This document shows, piece after piece, positions 9,002 to 21,615 of a stretch of DNA of 64,000 nt (position 1 is its first letter; every line of letters begins with the position of its first letter). Position numbers and translations under genes: made by a program. Under the pieces are notes generated by a model. The model saw only the letters and a program-made list of their open reading frames with translations. It did not search any database and was not told the DNA's origin. Origin of the DNA: Gaertneriomyces semiglobifer (taxonomy: Eukaryota; Chytridiomycota; Chytridiomycetes; Spizellomycetales; Spizellomycetaceae); contig JAHLKF010000004.1 of NCBI GenBank assembly GCA_025558075.1, forward strand, positions 682,001 through 746,000. Direction: 5' to 3'.

Positions 9002-12000
9002 CTACGCTGTCTCGGCTGCGCCAGACTGCCGGCATATTTCTATCGCGCCCATCATATTAGGTATTACGATGTGCTCACCATCGCATGACCGTCCGCTCAC
9101 CTTCGCGTTGAGAGCTAAGTGATTTGGTTGGCGGTTTCGGGTAAAAGATAGCCACTGCTCAAACGCATAATTTCTGTCCTGTATACGCTTTCCGGAACGA
9201 GAAACAAACGGAGTCAAACTTGATCCGGTCGAAAGCGTTGACCCCAGCTCCTTGGCAGACCGGTCAGCTACAAACCGTTAATCAAGCAATAAACGGGCCT
9301 TACTTCATGTTCAGCTGCCATGCCTGAGACAGGCAACGCATCCTCAGTCTGAACGACCTGGCCAACCGTGCTGGTAAGGATTTGAAGCATTTCTGCATTA
9401 GGATACCGTATGACGCTTGAATGGGAATGTTCCGGTTGGAATGTTGCCATCTGCAAGTGCCACAGTTAGTACCTTCCTGGCGAGGCGCATGAATCAGGCG
9501 CACCACCTGGGTTAGTGTCTCCAAACACTCAAAGCATTCTTGGGGCGTTCTCTTTCGCAAGTACGTCGATGTTCTTTGCATAAGTTCGCGAAGAGATGGG
9601 TCGAGTTTGACATGGATCAAGGCGGCTGCTTCTGTCCAGATTCTTGCCGTATAACTGACTGCATGATTGTGATGGATCTTACACGATGGTGGCCAACTTT
9701 CCCAAATGTACGGTCAAGGTTCAAGCAGAATGGAAACAACCATATCTACACTTACTCTGCAAGAGCAGCCAGCAGTTTTGCAATGCCGCCGCCTAAAAGA
9801 CCCTCGATCATAAAAATGCGACTTTCCGTGTCAAAAATATGATACCCCGTCAATATATCCAATTCAGGGTCCAGCTTTTGATCTTCCGTTAAAGGAGCGC
9901 GTGAAAAGTCCTCAGCGTCGGAGCGCCTTTGATCAGGTGGAATAGCTGATGAGTTATATGTATCCACTAGCTCGTTGATGAGCTGGGCAATCATAACGTC
10001 GTCCGCTCTGGAAATTCGAGTAAAAACAAAGATGCGTACGGCACTAGCGCAACACCCCATAGTTACCCCGCAACAACAAGTACCCTGCCAAACAGTCCCT
10101 GCACCAGGCCGGCATCGTTCCCAGTATTGGCCAAGATTGGGAATTTAGAATGCACCTGAATCGAAAGCGTCGCTGCCGACTCAACCCAAAAGGCTTGAGG
10201 TAAAGTCGCCTTCACGCCTGTAAATACAAGTCAGATATGTAGCTGTTCCAATTCTGAGTCCGTGATACTTACCAGGCTGAGGTCGCACCGGGAGAATCGG
10301 TGCAATGGCTTCAAGGGAACAAGCACCGTACGCCAATTCGGTCAAAGCTATGTTGGGCCACGGTTAGTTGCTACTCCGCTTTGTAGAAACAATGTTCTCA
10401 CATACAAAATGCTGCCTGTCCGTACATGTTCCTACCCTGTGACCGCTTATCAGGGTCACGGATGTCTCTGTCATGAATCTAAGCATTGAGCATGCGTCAA
10501 AGATCGTTTACATCATCTTCGGCTGAAAACGAATACGTGCTTCAATAGATAGTTTCTTTGTCAAAAGGTCATCTCGAAGCGTGTCTTCATCCATGAGGCC
10601 AGTTAAAATAACATGGCGGTTGTTGAGCCGAGCTTTGCTTCCACGAGCGTTCTGGGCCACTGCCTGATGTACGTGTGTATCCGAGAAGAAGGTAAACCTA
10701 GTGTATCTGCCAGACCGCACTTTCAGTTTCGACGTTCACAATATTGCACAACACGAATTTCACTGACACTGGATGGCATAATCGCTCGAGTTCTTCTTGA
10801 GGTATCGGGGCATCTGGCATACCGTCCGCTTGTATAATGGTGATGCATAGTGGATTCAAACTGACACGATTGTTGGTTGTAAGCGTGAGATAACTGCCGC
10901 AAATATTTACCTTTCTTCCTGTATCGGGTTTAACAACGGGTCATCTACCGCCAATCGAACCTTCATTTCCCTAACGCCTTCCACGCGATCATGCAATCTG
11001 CAGCAAGCCGCATATCAGAATGCGTATTCCTAAGGAAAACTCTACTAGTATAACGTACGTGACATCCGTGCTCAGTTCCCCCAGGAAGAGATCTGTAAGG
11101 TCTATGTCCAAAACACTCCGCACCACATGTTGAACTTCTCTCTTCTTCCTCTCCGTAGATGCCGGTTCAGCAATTCCCTTATGGACGGATGCCTTGGTCC
11201 GGCGAGGCCCTGGTTCTGCGGATTCAGCTCGACCTTTGGCGACACGAATTTCGGCAGGGCGTTCTCTTGGCAGGCTGTCCGCTTTTGTTTCCGTTGCGAC
11301 ACGGGCCTCCCGCGCATTTGCCGGAGGCGTCTTTGTCCGCGTCTCAGTCGTCAAGCCACCGCCTTGAGCCGCGCGCCCCTTTCGTTCCGGCGGACTGCGC
11401 TGTGGACTTCTTGAGCTCGGTGGGAACGTTGGTCTGGTTGAAACTACTTTTGCTGCCCAAAGGTTGACATCGGGCTTCGCGACTGACGCACCCGGGTTCG
11501 TCCGACTTGCTGAACCTATCCTCTCCGCCGGACTACGCCTGCCGTAAATATGCCGTTCCGGATGATCATAATGGTGTGGATGCGGAGCTTCCCGGCGAGC
11601 GCCCGGATGACTGAGCGGTCGCTCTTTCTTAACTCGTTGCGTCGGCGCGAGGTGAATATCGCCTTGATGTTTGTTTGCTTTAGTGCGACCAACACGGCGT
11701 TCATCGCCAGCAACTTTGCGACGGTCTTCTTCTTGGTTTTTCACGATTTGATGAGCCGGAACGTCGGTTTCGTTAACCCCTTGATCCTGCCCTTTCCCAG
11801 CAGGCGATTCTTCGATTTCAGCTTCCTCCTTCCACTGCTCTAGGTGAATTCGAGACGCTTCGCGAGCGATGCCATACCTCTCCTTCAACGGAAGTTGTTT
11901 CGTCGCCACGAACGCGTGTCGCTTAGCTAGGGCTCTCATCGACGTCTTTCGGGCGTCTATACTGCGAGGCACATAGAGCCTCAGTCTTGATCCTGCTTGT

Positions 12001-12579
12001 TCATTGGCAGTAGCAGCTTGTGGAAGTAACTCGTGATCAGTTACTGTAGTAACTATCTCGTAGATCGTTAGCTTGCTCGGTTTATCGTAGAGGTCCGCCA
12101 GGAAAGTCTGTCAGGACAGTTACTGCCTACGCGCTTGACAACCCTGATTATAATTAACGTACCGGATTTACGAAGACCTCCTGTGACCAGTTCCAGATCG
12201 ATGAGTCCCACCCGAGAACCTCTGTCTGTTGCCGCATTATTCTCCGCCAATGACATGAACAACTCAAAATCGCATCTACCTTTCCCTCAAATATTCCGGC
12301 AATTGAGTACACCAAGTAGAACTTTCCGAAGTCATCTCTCGTTGGCTTACGCTTATGGGCTACGAGTTCGCGATCCCGCTGACCAGTCGGCTGCCGAAGG
12401 AGAGGTTTATGAACTGAAACAATGTTGAGTCACGCTTGAACCGTCTGATCTTTTGAGAAGTGTTTACCTTGATCAAGTGCGTAATGGCACTGCAACGATA
12501 ATTTGATAGTGTGATTTCCGCTCTTCGGTAAGACTGCTGCCAATGAGTCTTTGATGAAGTTCGCCTGTTTCTCTGTCAT
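9002..12579 (-). CDS. CFAP92: Cilia- and flagella-associated protein 92 (KIAA1257/DUF4550 family)
   Basis: Fourteen exons assembled on the minus strand: 12468-12579, 12280-12413, 12163-12225, 11059-12107, 10911-10997, 10750-10860, 10541-10697, 10406-10478, 10273-10347, 10067-10217, 9756-10007, 9507-9654, 9304-9450 and 9002-9250. They total 935 residues. Family hallmarks: NPLCITIIQADGMP and APIPQEELERLC; IHDRDIRDP; AFSLTELAYGACSLEAIAPI; LDILTGYHIFDTESR followed by IFMIEGL; and RYPNAEMLQIL. The large fourth exon holds a K/R/E-rich, probably disordered linker. Start at MTEKQANFIKD fits a clean first exon ending before GTAAAC. Intron 10479-10540 appears to be GC-AG. The last exon may contain one more intron after about 9110, with the same stop. 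The protein is linked to motile cilia in animals and its molecular role is unknown. Confidence 0.75.
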
Positions 12580-12801
12580 TGTCGAAACACATGAGGAGTG
12601 GGACCAATTTGCACTGTAGAGTTGAGGAATTCATGCTCGCATCTGCTTTGCGCTTTATCTATTTTTACGTTCGGGCGATTTTAACGAACGCCGCCTTTTG
12701 AAAATCGAACAGGGCTTCCATTGCCACAACCTAAGGAAACTTGGGGACGCGCTGTCGGAGGTATTACGTAATCTTTGTTTATGCTCGACACGCCAAAATC
12801 T

Positions 12802-14186
12802 CTAATTAAGCCAGTCCAAAGTAGCTTGAAATGCATTAGGAGCCGGTCCTATACCGGTCGGATGTATGTTCATATAAACGGCTAGCAAAAGATTACCGTT
12901 AACGATGAGTGCATTGAATGTTGACGATGCAGTATGTTGATAACTTACGTTGCGGTCCTGTGGTTTGAAAACCTCTGTACTGTAACCACAGTTCAGCGCT
13001 GTGATGATTTGCAGACTGTCGGGTGAAGCCGCCATATCATGGCTAGTAATGAAACCTAAGTTTGTGGGGCGCATTAAATGACCCCGTTTGCCCGGCACGT
13101 CAACTGGCGCCGCGGAGCAGCGCCGAGCGGCGGTTGGCGAGGGCGTCCGAGTCGGCATGCTGCTGCTTGATGTTGGGCGAAGGCGCCCATCTTTGCTCAT
13201 ATGGAACAAATCTTTAGGCTGACATGGAGTAGCAGAAGACATCACCGGCACAGTTGCTGATCGGGTATAACGCCGCCGGGGTCGCGTAGGGGATGGATCA
13301 CAAAGGTTATCTTCATCCTCCGAGTCGTCAGAAGCTGAGTTCATACGCATTCGACTTGGGCGGCCTGCTGCAAATGATCTGGTTCCTGAACGTATGACAT
13401 CTTGAGGCTTTTTGAATTGCCATCCGGATCCGGAGAGGGTATTATGTGCGAGCTTTTCGCGCTCTTGGGTAACAGTAACAGTGGGTATTTCGATGTTCAT
13501 TGGCGAGGATACTTCCAATTTGGACGTCTGGTGGACGCTCAGTTTCCTCACAGAAAATTCTGTCTTGAGGCTGCGGTTCTGGTTCGCGGTTATATTGATG
13601 GGCTTTTGTGACAAAGGCCCTGGTGTATCACTTGTGGTAGTAGCAGCCGGCACCTTGCTAAAGTACTGAGTTGGTATTAGCGCTACGAATAAGCGAGGCT
13701 CAAGCACGGGAAGACTATGCGACTCACGTTTACGATCTGATTTTGATTCTCTCTAATGTCGGCCCGGCGCTTTGTTTTACGGCTGTGCATCATTAAAGGA
13801 GACGGAGTGCATGCCATGGTCGAGGCGCGCTTGAGAGTCAACGGCCTGATGCAGTCTTCATCAGTTTGAAATACAAGTTCTTCGCTTTCTGAAATTGTAG
13901 ATTTTGAAAAGCGCCGCGCGACACTGTCTATTCCAGTTGTCACAAGCATTGGTGCCTCTTGCGATCTCTGCAAGTTAGGGGAAGTATATTAGTGAGGAGT
14001 TCTGAGGACCATCGAACAATTGAGTCATTATACCTGGCGTCGAGCCCCGCTGCATGGTGTCTCCATCCCATCCATCTCGAAAGGGCCGATCTCGGCTGTG
14101 GGCGAATCCATTGGCGTTACAGAGTCAACTGGAGTCCAGCTACCGTCCAGGTCCATCGGCACGGTGCCGGTAGATGAAGCAAACAT
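12802..14186 (-). CDS. Hypothetical S/T-P-rich, mostly disordered protein
   Basis: Three exons: 14034-14186, 13728-13967 and 12802-13665, each in phase 0, give about 418 residues starting MFASSTGTVPMDLDGSW. Many SP and TP sites (PVDSVTPMDSP, CTPSPLMM, PTRTPSPTAARR), an acidic patch DDSEDEDNLCDP and basic runs RPRRRYTR and RKTKRR suggest a nuclear, Cdk-type phosphoprotein. No domain is recognised. A strong GTAAGT after FKPQDRN near 12950 may start a further intron, so the final 48 residues are uncertain. The 5' end is divergent from TMEM17. Confidence 0.5.
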
Positions 14187-14666
14187 ATTAAGGGTATAAA
14201 GGTAGAAACTGATCGCCCTTACGTGGACGCGAAACTAACTAATAGGTATCCCAGAGAGCTCCAGAATAAAGTCTCTCACATTCAAACAACGGCCGGATCT
14301 GCCTGGCTTTCACGTACAAATAGACCGAGGCAGTAGAGGAGATCTCAAAATGGTAGCACCTCAATCACCTTGTCCAGAGCGGATAAGCAGACAGAGCGTC
14401 GCAATGACGCCACTATGGATCCGAATCCCACGACGAAGCGAAGGAAGGGAAGATGCGAGGATGGGGGTGTGAGTACAGCTGCAGCTTGAGCAGCATCGCG
14501 TTCGACCTCACACTTCCGTCTTCGTCCAGAGCGCTTAGTATGTCCGACTCGCTTACCTGAGACATAACGCGCACGCGTTTCTCGCGCAGGACTTTCACCA
14601 GTACGTTGCAGCTACAGTTCGGAGACGTTGTTGGATGCTGTCGTCAAAGATACGCAACAGCGCCAA
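14187..14666. other. Divergent intergenic region, S/T-P-rich gene / TMEM17
   Basis: 480 bp between two divergent starts. No coding exon with family support or clear motif was found on either strand. Confidence 0.5.
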
Positions 14667-15546
14667 ATGTCATCATTCGTACAGTCGGGCCTAGAAGGCG
14701 CAACCAGACGCTTGTTCCCCTCCTATCGGGGCTCGTTGAAGTCAGATATGACTGCAACCAGTATGATCTGATTTGGCGTAGATCCTAGAGCTTGGGCTTT
14801 GGCACTAAGCATAATGTTGAGCAGAACGAGAAATACTGTCGAGCTTACCATTACAAATTCTGCTGTACCTAAACTTATGGTATTTCCCATTGTACCTGGT
14901 GGGCATGTCCGCCCATATTATATGGAAGGTACGAGACGTGCTGTTCGCCGATCTCGTCAGTTCAAACGGAAAATGACTCAATGGCTTCGCAAATAGGCGC
15001 ACTGGACAGAACCAACAGGAATATATAAAGTTCTACTTTACGTTTGCATTATTGTGTTTAGCACAGTCGAAGTTGCGCGACTTTGGTTGGGGTTTGTCGG
15101 AAACCTTAGGGAAAGGGTGCGTGCCGAGACAACGTTCAGATCACACGGCGAGGACTGGGTCATCTGAGAAACTGGTGGCGTTCTAGGTTCCGGATCTCTC
15201 AAGTTGTCTTCTCTTGTCCGTTTTCCCGCAACTTCTGATTGTCATCTACTTCACGGCGTTACAACCCTACACCGGCAGCGGCTTCATCCATCCAGCGGAG
15301 CGGACGATCAGTGCCATTTATCTCCTACTGTTGACACTCCAAGTCTTTTACATTTGTAGAGCAGCGCAAAGAATCATCTCTGTTCAGTCGGCACGATTTT
15401 TCCTTACCGCACCTTTATCAGACGATCATGAACCGGGACCGGAAACCAGGGATATCGTTCGCGAAGATTCGAAAGTGCACGCTTTGGGAGTAGACATTAA
15501 GCGGGCGGAGACTCTGCATGGGCAACATGCCCTAATGTTGGGCTGA
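14667..15546 (+). CDS. TMEM17: TMEM17-family ciliary transition-zone membrane protein
   Basis: Four exons: 14667-14760, 14825-14959, 15010-15116 and 15187-15546, 231 residues, all phases closing. It matches the TMEM17/TMEM216 family: SSLPLQILLYLNLWYFPLYL (first membrane segment), VCIIVFSTVEVARLWLGFVG then NLRERVPDLSSCLLLSVFPQ (second and third segments), followed by a fourth hydrophobic stretch SAIYLLLLTLQVFYI. TMEM17 belongs to the MKS/B9 module of the transition zone, which gates membrane-protein entry into cilia. Introns are 64, 50 and 70 bp. The gene is almost invisible to single-frame reading because no exon exceeds 120 codons. The N-terminus MSSFVQSGLEGATRR is inferred from a good first-exon donor. 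Confidence 0.8.
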
Positions 15547-15617
15547 AGCCGCTACCAATCTGTACTATTCTCAGGTTCGGCCGATGTGGAAGACACAGAT
15601 AGTATGTATTATGAAAT

Positions 15618-18600
15618 TCAGCTGTCATTCTCATCGGGGCGGTAACCCTTTTTCATAATTTCGCCCAGCTTATACCTAGCGGTTTGCAGCTCGTTCTCAA
15701 TCTCCAAAACTTTCACCTTTTGTTCCATTTCGGCGACCTTCAATTGATGTCTACTCATGCGTCCCACATCTTCCTGGGCGCTAGCAACGGCAGTCCTTTT
15801 CGCCGCTTCCTTAGCGGCCTTTACAAGGAGTTCCGTCGCCTTACGAACAGCAACTGCAGCGTCTTCAAGGTTAACTTGGTTTTTGGAGAATGGTACGGAC
15901 TTCACCCTGGAGGCAGCGACGAGTTGGGTGGTCGCAACCGATACTTCTTGCGCAGCGACCACCAGTTGCTCATAAGAGTGAGTCCCCGAAATCAAGCCAT
16001 CAGCGCATTCTACCAACGTAGTCGTTGCAGTAGCCACTGCTTGAGCGGCAGAAATGAGACCCTCCGTCCATTTGTTATTCTTCTTGTAGAATTGACCTTT
16101 GGTGGTGGAGCCCCGGTTGTGTGCTACAATCTCTTCCTGTGTCTCGGTTGCCCTTTTGATGAGCAGGGCAATTGCACTAGTGATTGCAATCGCAGACTCC
16201 AAAATAGCGCCATGCACCTCAATATTGGGGCCTTGACGAGGCTTGTGCAATAGTTCTTCGAGTCGTCTTGCCGCATCCTCGATTGCCTTCGCAGCATTCT
16301 TCATCTGTTGATCAATCTCACTCTCCAAATCAACCTTCTCGTCGCCTTTCGAAGTGACAAGTCTTTCGATCATGCCAGAGCTGCGACCGAGTTGATGCTG
16401 CGTCTCACGAGATAGCGACATGATGTGTTCTGGGCGGCGTGAGCTATCGATAGTTTCGAGAGACGTCGATTTCAGCTGATCGAAAAAAAGGCGAGCGCCC
16501 AGCGCACCGGTTTGGACGGTACGAAGGAGCTCGTCAAGATGCTCCTCATCTGGCGCAAGTCGAGATACCCCTTTCGCATTGTGAAGGAGCTGGCCGATAG
16601 AGTGGGCAAAAGTAGTTGAAGCTCCAATGGCATCTTTATAATCCCCCGTCTGTAGTGAATAATGGCGCGTAAGGATAGCGTGAAGCGTTGTGGGAGAATC
16701 CAAATACCTACCTGCACAAGCTTAATGAAAGAATTACCGAAATCTGCGCACACTGTCTGTGATTTTTCGAGAAGAGAAAGTGCATACTCAGGCGACGCCG
16801 TCTGATTCCCAGTATTCGCAGGGCTTGTGAGATCGTAGATCGACTCGTCGACTGTGGAGATACAAGACTGAAGAATGCTGTCCATCATGTCGCTCATTTC
16901 ACGTTGGTACTTCGTCTTGATGCTTCCCACTTGCGAAGCGAGGGTACTGCGTTCCCGTTCAGCGTCTTGTGCGGCCTTCTGTTGAGCCTGTAAGGCTAAC
17001 AATGTCTGGTCTAAGCCCGCTTGAAGTACAGCCGAGTCTTCTTCCTGCGACTTCAGAAAGCTAGTTAGACGAGTACTAGGGGTGCAGGCATGTTAGCAAC
17101 TTACGGCTCGATTGCGCTGAAGGTCAGCGTGCACATCATCGAGCTGCTTCCGGAGGTGGTCGATCTCATTCTGCTTCGACTGCACCGAACGGGAGTTTAG
17201 TAAACGAGTATGGATACGTCCGGTGGAAAATATTACCTTGCTCATATTGATAAGATCGGCCTTCTCATTCTCATACCGAGTGACAATGTTCTGCAATTCG
17301 GTGCCTTGAGTGCTTGATAGATCCGCCAAAGACGCTTTCGACGTTTCCAAATCACGACGCAAAGAAAATATTTCCTCCTCGTACTGCCTTCGGACGCGAT
17401 CCACCTCACCCTTCAAACGATCTCTTTCAATTAGAAGTTCTGTCATCTCGTTAGATTTCGCTTTCAGGTCCGATTTAGCCTTTTCAACGTCTTTACGGGA
17501 CTGCTCGGTTTGCCGGTTGGCGGTATCCCTGACTTCCTTGAACTTGTTTAACAGATCAAGGTGTTCCTTCCGAAGACTGGCGTACAAATTGGCAAGGGCA
17601 GTGTATTTCTGTTTAGCCTGGGCTAGTTCCTCTTGCAACCTACGTATTAGATCGTCCTTTGCAGTATCCATATTCGATCGCTGAGATAACTGCTGTTCCA
17701 AGTTGTTGATCCGCATCTCATACTGGCTGACCGCCTGGCGATCACGCAATGATTGACTTCTCAACTGCTCCAATTCGCTCTGGGAGTTCATGAGTCTCTG
17801 TTGAAGCATCTGACTTTCCATGCCCACTTGGGCTTGTTGCATTCTCAGACGTTCTTGTTCCAACCTTTGTCGCTCAGCCTCGGCCATCTGCCGCTGTTGC
17901 AGCTCCCAATGTTGTCGTTGCATATCTGCCTGTCGCTGGGCCTCTCGCTGGGCTTCTTCCTGTTGCCTTCTGGCTTCCTCCAGCGCCCGCTCAGCCTCCA
18001 ACCGTTCCTGCTCTTTTCGTCTCTCGTCCTCAACCAGTTGCCTCTCAAATTCCGCTTGTTGCTCGTTGAATAGATCGATATCAGACTGTGATTTGGTGAG
18101 CGTTGGCGAAGCGCGCGCCGGAAGCGTCGGCGGCCCTTGAGCCAAAAAATCTGGCGGATCCTGCGGCAACTTGGGCACCGTTATCAACGACGTCAAGTAC
18201 TTCAAGGTGGAACATTCGTAGTAAAATTGTAATAACGCATAATGCCCAGCCTTGAACTTGTCGCGCAAGGGAGCGAGAACCTCCACGGATCCTATGATCT
18301 GATGCATTGCTGTAAGCATGTTCACCAAAAACTGATAGATACCGTGAGACTCTTCCACCAAAGGTACCAAAGCCGCGATTCGCGCTTCATTCGTAGAGGT
18401 CGGCCTGAAGTTCGCAAAGATAAGCTTTTGCAGGGAATCCAGTTTATCCAGCAAACCTAGCAAATCGTTGATGGTTTCGAAGCCTTCATTGGGATCCTCA
18501 ACACCTTTGAGAGTAACGTACTCCTCATAATCGAATGTGCCACTGAAAGCCGGGTGAAGCCGGTGATATTCCAACTTGGCAAGTAAGAACTGCACATACG

Positions 18601-19075
18601 CTCGAATGAGAATGCCATATCCGCGAGAGCTCTGAGGAATAACATTTCGCGCAAGCGTCTCAAACCACTGCATTTGGTGAATAGCATCTTTCAACACTGC
18701 CGGATGGCCCTGTCTCATCACCTTGTGGACCGTGATCAGAGCCTTGAACGTGACAACTTCGTCTCCCAACACCGGATAGGTCCGAATAGCATTCCAGAAA
18801 CTACCAGAGTTCTTAAGGTCCCAGGTGTATACAATGCATGCACGGACATGCTTCTGCTTCGGGGCCAATTCCTCAGGGGAGAGTGCTTTCTTGATGTGCA
18901 TGGCTAGCTCTTCCTCCATCTTCTCATTTTGAAAGACTGTTCGCGTAATAACAGTGGTTCCATAACTGTTACCGCTGCCAGATGGTGCATATGGATAGGC
19001 GGGACCACCGCCAGGTGGCCGATAGCCACTCATACCAAAGTCATTGGCATTGGCGTAACTTCCAGGGTAAGCCAT
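15618..19075 (-). CDS. SLA2: Sla2/End4/HIP1R-type endocytic adaptor (ANTH + coiled coil + I/LWEQ)
   Basis: Links the clathrin coat and PtdIns(4,5)P2 to actin at endocytic sites. Four exons: 17237-19075, 17105-17179, 16712-17044 and 15618-16649, with introns of 57, 60 and 62 bp; 1092 residues. The ANTH domain (about 45-320) holds KKALSPEELAPKQKHVR and RTYPVLGDEVVTFKAL. A Q/E/R-rich coiled coil follows (about 345-700), where clathrin light chain binds in relatives. The C-terminal I/LWEQ (THATCH) talin-like actin-binding module holds AAQAVATATTTLVECADG, KWTEGLISAAQ and QLVVAAQEVSVATTQLVAAS. Length matches yeast Sla2 and human HIP1R. The second acceptor (GTCGCAG before EEDSAVLQAG) was chosen because only it keeps frame. 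Confidence 0.95.
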
Positions 19076-19486
19076 TGTGGCCTTTTCTATGCTTTTACAG
19101 TGACTCTGTCTCCCTAGATGTCAATGGCTCGCTGAAAGTTATGAACTTGAATGGGATGCTGCTCTGGTATGTTATTTGCAAGTACTAATGATGATATGTG
19201 GTCAGAGTTTTACGAAGTGGCCGTTAACCACATCGCGACAAGTCTCGTCGCCAATCCCAGAATCTAGATCTAGAACTTACACAACAGCGCACGTTCTTCG
19301 CACAGCTCAGGATTGCAGTGGGTATGTAGATGGGGTGGTAGCAGCATGTGATGAAAGTGTATACCTTATGGTTACTGGAAGTGAAACTGCTCCTGCGCTG
19401 TCATTAATACGAATTCTCTCTTTAGGGGCTGGATCGTACCACAATTTAGTTAAGTCGGGACGAGCCCAACGAAGGATAGCTGCATC
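19076..19486. other. Divergent intergenic region, SLA2 / OST1
   Basis: 411 bp shared 5' region between two divergent genes. No convincing gene or specific motif seen. Confidence 0.5.
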
Positions 19487-21615
19487 ATGAGCATCCTGGC
19501 GAAAGGCCGCTTGTTTTCCAGTGGTTACGGGATATTGGGTCTGCTATGTGTCCTCATCAACTGTGTCTTCGTGGGTGCTGTCGCTCAGGATTCCTTCACC
19601 ATCGACAACATTGATCGCACCCTCGACTTATCGGCCCCGTCCATTGTTCGCGAGTATACATCCTTGGTGATCAAAGGCAACCGCGATAAGCCATCGACCG
19701 ACTTTCTCCTGGCTTTTCCAGCTGAGGTCAACCAAAAGATCTCGGCAGTATTCGTTGAAGGCAAGCCATCTGACAATGCCCCGGCTAAGTTTTTACCAGT
19801 GACTGCGGATGGATCGCAAGAGAATAAGTGCGTTTTGAATCCTACAGAGATGATTCCGTGCCTCGGCTGACTGACCGTGGTTCATTCAGAGAGGCCACTT
19901 TCTTCAACGTCGAACTTCCCCAGGCATTGCGTGGCGATGAGACCTATCACTTGCGGGTTCGAACGGTCTATACCCATTGGATTCGCCCCTACCCAAAGGA
20001 GATTGCTCAGAATGATCACCAAAAGCTTGAGCTTCGCGGGAACGCCTATTTTTTTTCTCCTTACAAGACGAAGACGCAGAAAACGACTGTAAGGCTACCC
20101 AATACCGATGTTATCAACTTCAGCAGTGCCTCTGGGAAGGTATCGCGCTCTGGAAACTTGATACAATTTGGGCCGTACGGTTCTGTCGGCTCCTTTGCCG
20201 AAGAAGAGTTGTACGTTCATTATGCCGATGAGAGGCCGATTGTGGTTGTCAAGAAACTGGAAAGAAAACTGGAGATCAGTCATTGGGGAGGAAACTTAGC
20301 TGTTGAGGAGAATTATGAGGTTCACCACGAGGGCGCCAAGTGAGTTCACTAACACACTCTTGCATATATCTGCGATGCGTCCTGACCCTGCCCTTGCCCA
20401 GATTGAAGGGCCATTTCTCCCGCGTTGATTATTCTTTCTCACCATGGCTGAACCCAAAGACAAATGCCGTCAGGGATATCTCTATTTCACTTCCTCCAAA
20501 TGTGAAAAATGTATACTACCGTGACACTATCGGCAATGTATCCACTTCTGATTTTTTCGAGGAAAGCAACCGCTCCGTGCTGCGCATACGCCCGAGATAC
20601 CCATTATATGGTGGTTGGAGATACACTTGGCATCATGGCTATGATGTGCCCATTGGTTTGTTCCTCCACAAGAACGTGCAAACCGGACAGTATGAGTTCA
20701 TGAATCCTTTTGTTGGAGGCTTAAGCAATGTGACGATTGATAGCGTTAAAGTGACTGTTGTGCTTCCAGAGGGAGCTAGGTAAGCCAACGTCGAAGTGCC
20801 ACTTGGAGCATCGCTTGAACATACGGTACTGATTCACACTCTCCAGTGTCAAGCAAATTGTTCCTCCCTTCGCTATGGACAGCATTGACGAATTCACCAC
20901 GTTCTCGTACTTGGACACTACTGGTAGACCAACTATTGTTTTCGAGAAGCACAATCTTGCGGACGAGCACGCAGTGCCTATCAAGGTAGACGCTGCTGGC
21001 GTTCATTGTTCGCCCTTCTATTACTGACACTCTTCGTTGTACCCTCAGATTACCTATTCCTACCCTTCTTACCGCCTTCTACAAAAGCCATTGACCATGG
21101 TCGCAGCACTGCTATCTCTTTTCTTGTGCGCCTCGTTTTGGACTCGGAGCGACTTCTCAATCCGTGGTGACCCTACTCTACGAATGCGCAATCACCATGT
21201 GACCGTCGAACAAGTCATTGCGGCTGAGACTAAGCTGATCAAAAAATTGAAGAACACGTTTGACGATCTCAAATCTCAAACACGGTTATCAGAGTACGGT
21301 CCACTTACGGCCGAGCTTGAGTCTCGTGTTGTATCCGGATGGACTGAATTGATGAACATCATAAATGAAACGAAAGCCACCAGTCCGTCCTTTGCTGAAA
21401 CTGTCCATGTAGTTCATGACTACATGAAAGAGCGGCTAAGCAAGTTGCGGACGATGCACAATCAAGTCGTTCAAATACATAAAGCGGGCAAAGATGTTGA
21501 CAGTAACAAACGCAAAGAGGTCACCAATCTCGTTGCTAGGCTTGAAAATGAAGTCAAGGTTTTAGAAGAGAAAATTCATGAAGGCGTTGAAGCGTTAAAA
21601 CGCAAAATTTATTAG
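19487..21615 (+). CDS. OST1: Oligosaccharyltransferase subunit OST1 (ribophorin I)
   Basis: Subunit of the ER complex that transfers the dolichol-linked glycan to nascent proteins. Five exons: 19487-19827, 19890-20339, 20402-20779, 20847-20985 and 21049-21615; 624 residues. An N-terminal signal peptide (hydrophobic core ILGLLCVLINCVFVGAVA) precedes the lumenal domain. Family motifs: EYTSLVIKGNRDKPSTDFLL, THWIRPYPKEIAQND, ISHWGGNLAVEENYEVHHEG, LPPNVKNVYYRDTIGNVSTS, PRYPLYGGWRYTWHHGYD and NPFVG. One membrane helix (TMVAALLSLFLCASFW) is followed by a cytosolic K/E-rich coiled coil of about 140 residues. That makes it longer than yeast OST1 and closer to the animal protein. Confidence 0.95.

Noticed and set aside
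11127..11467. Plus-strand frames opposite CFAP92
   Set aside because: They mirror the R/K/E-rich linker of the large CFAP92 exon and have no splice-supported continuation.
17753..18140. Plus-strand L/S/C-rich frames
   Set aside because: Antisense shadow of the Q/E/R-rich coiled coil of SLA2.
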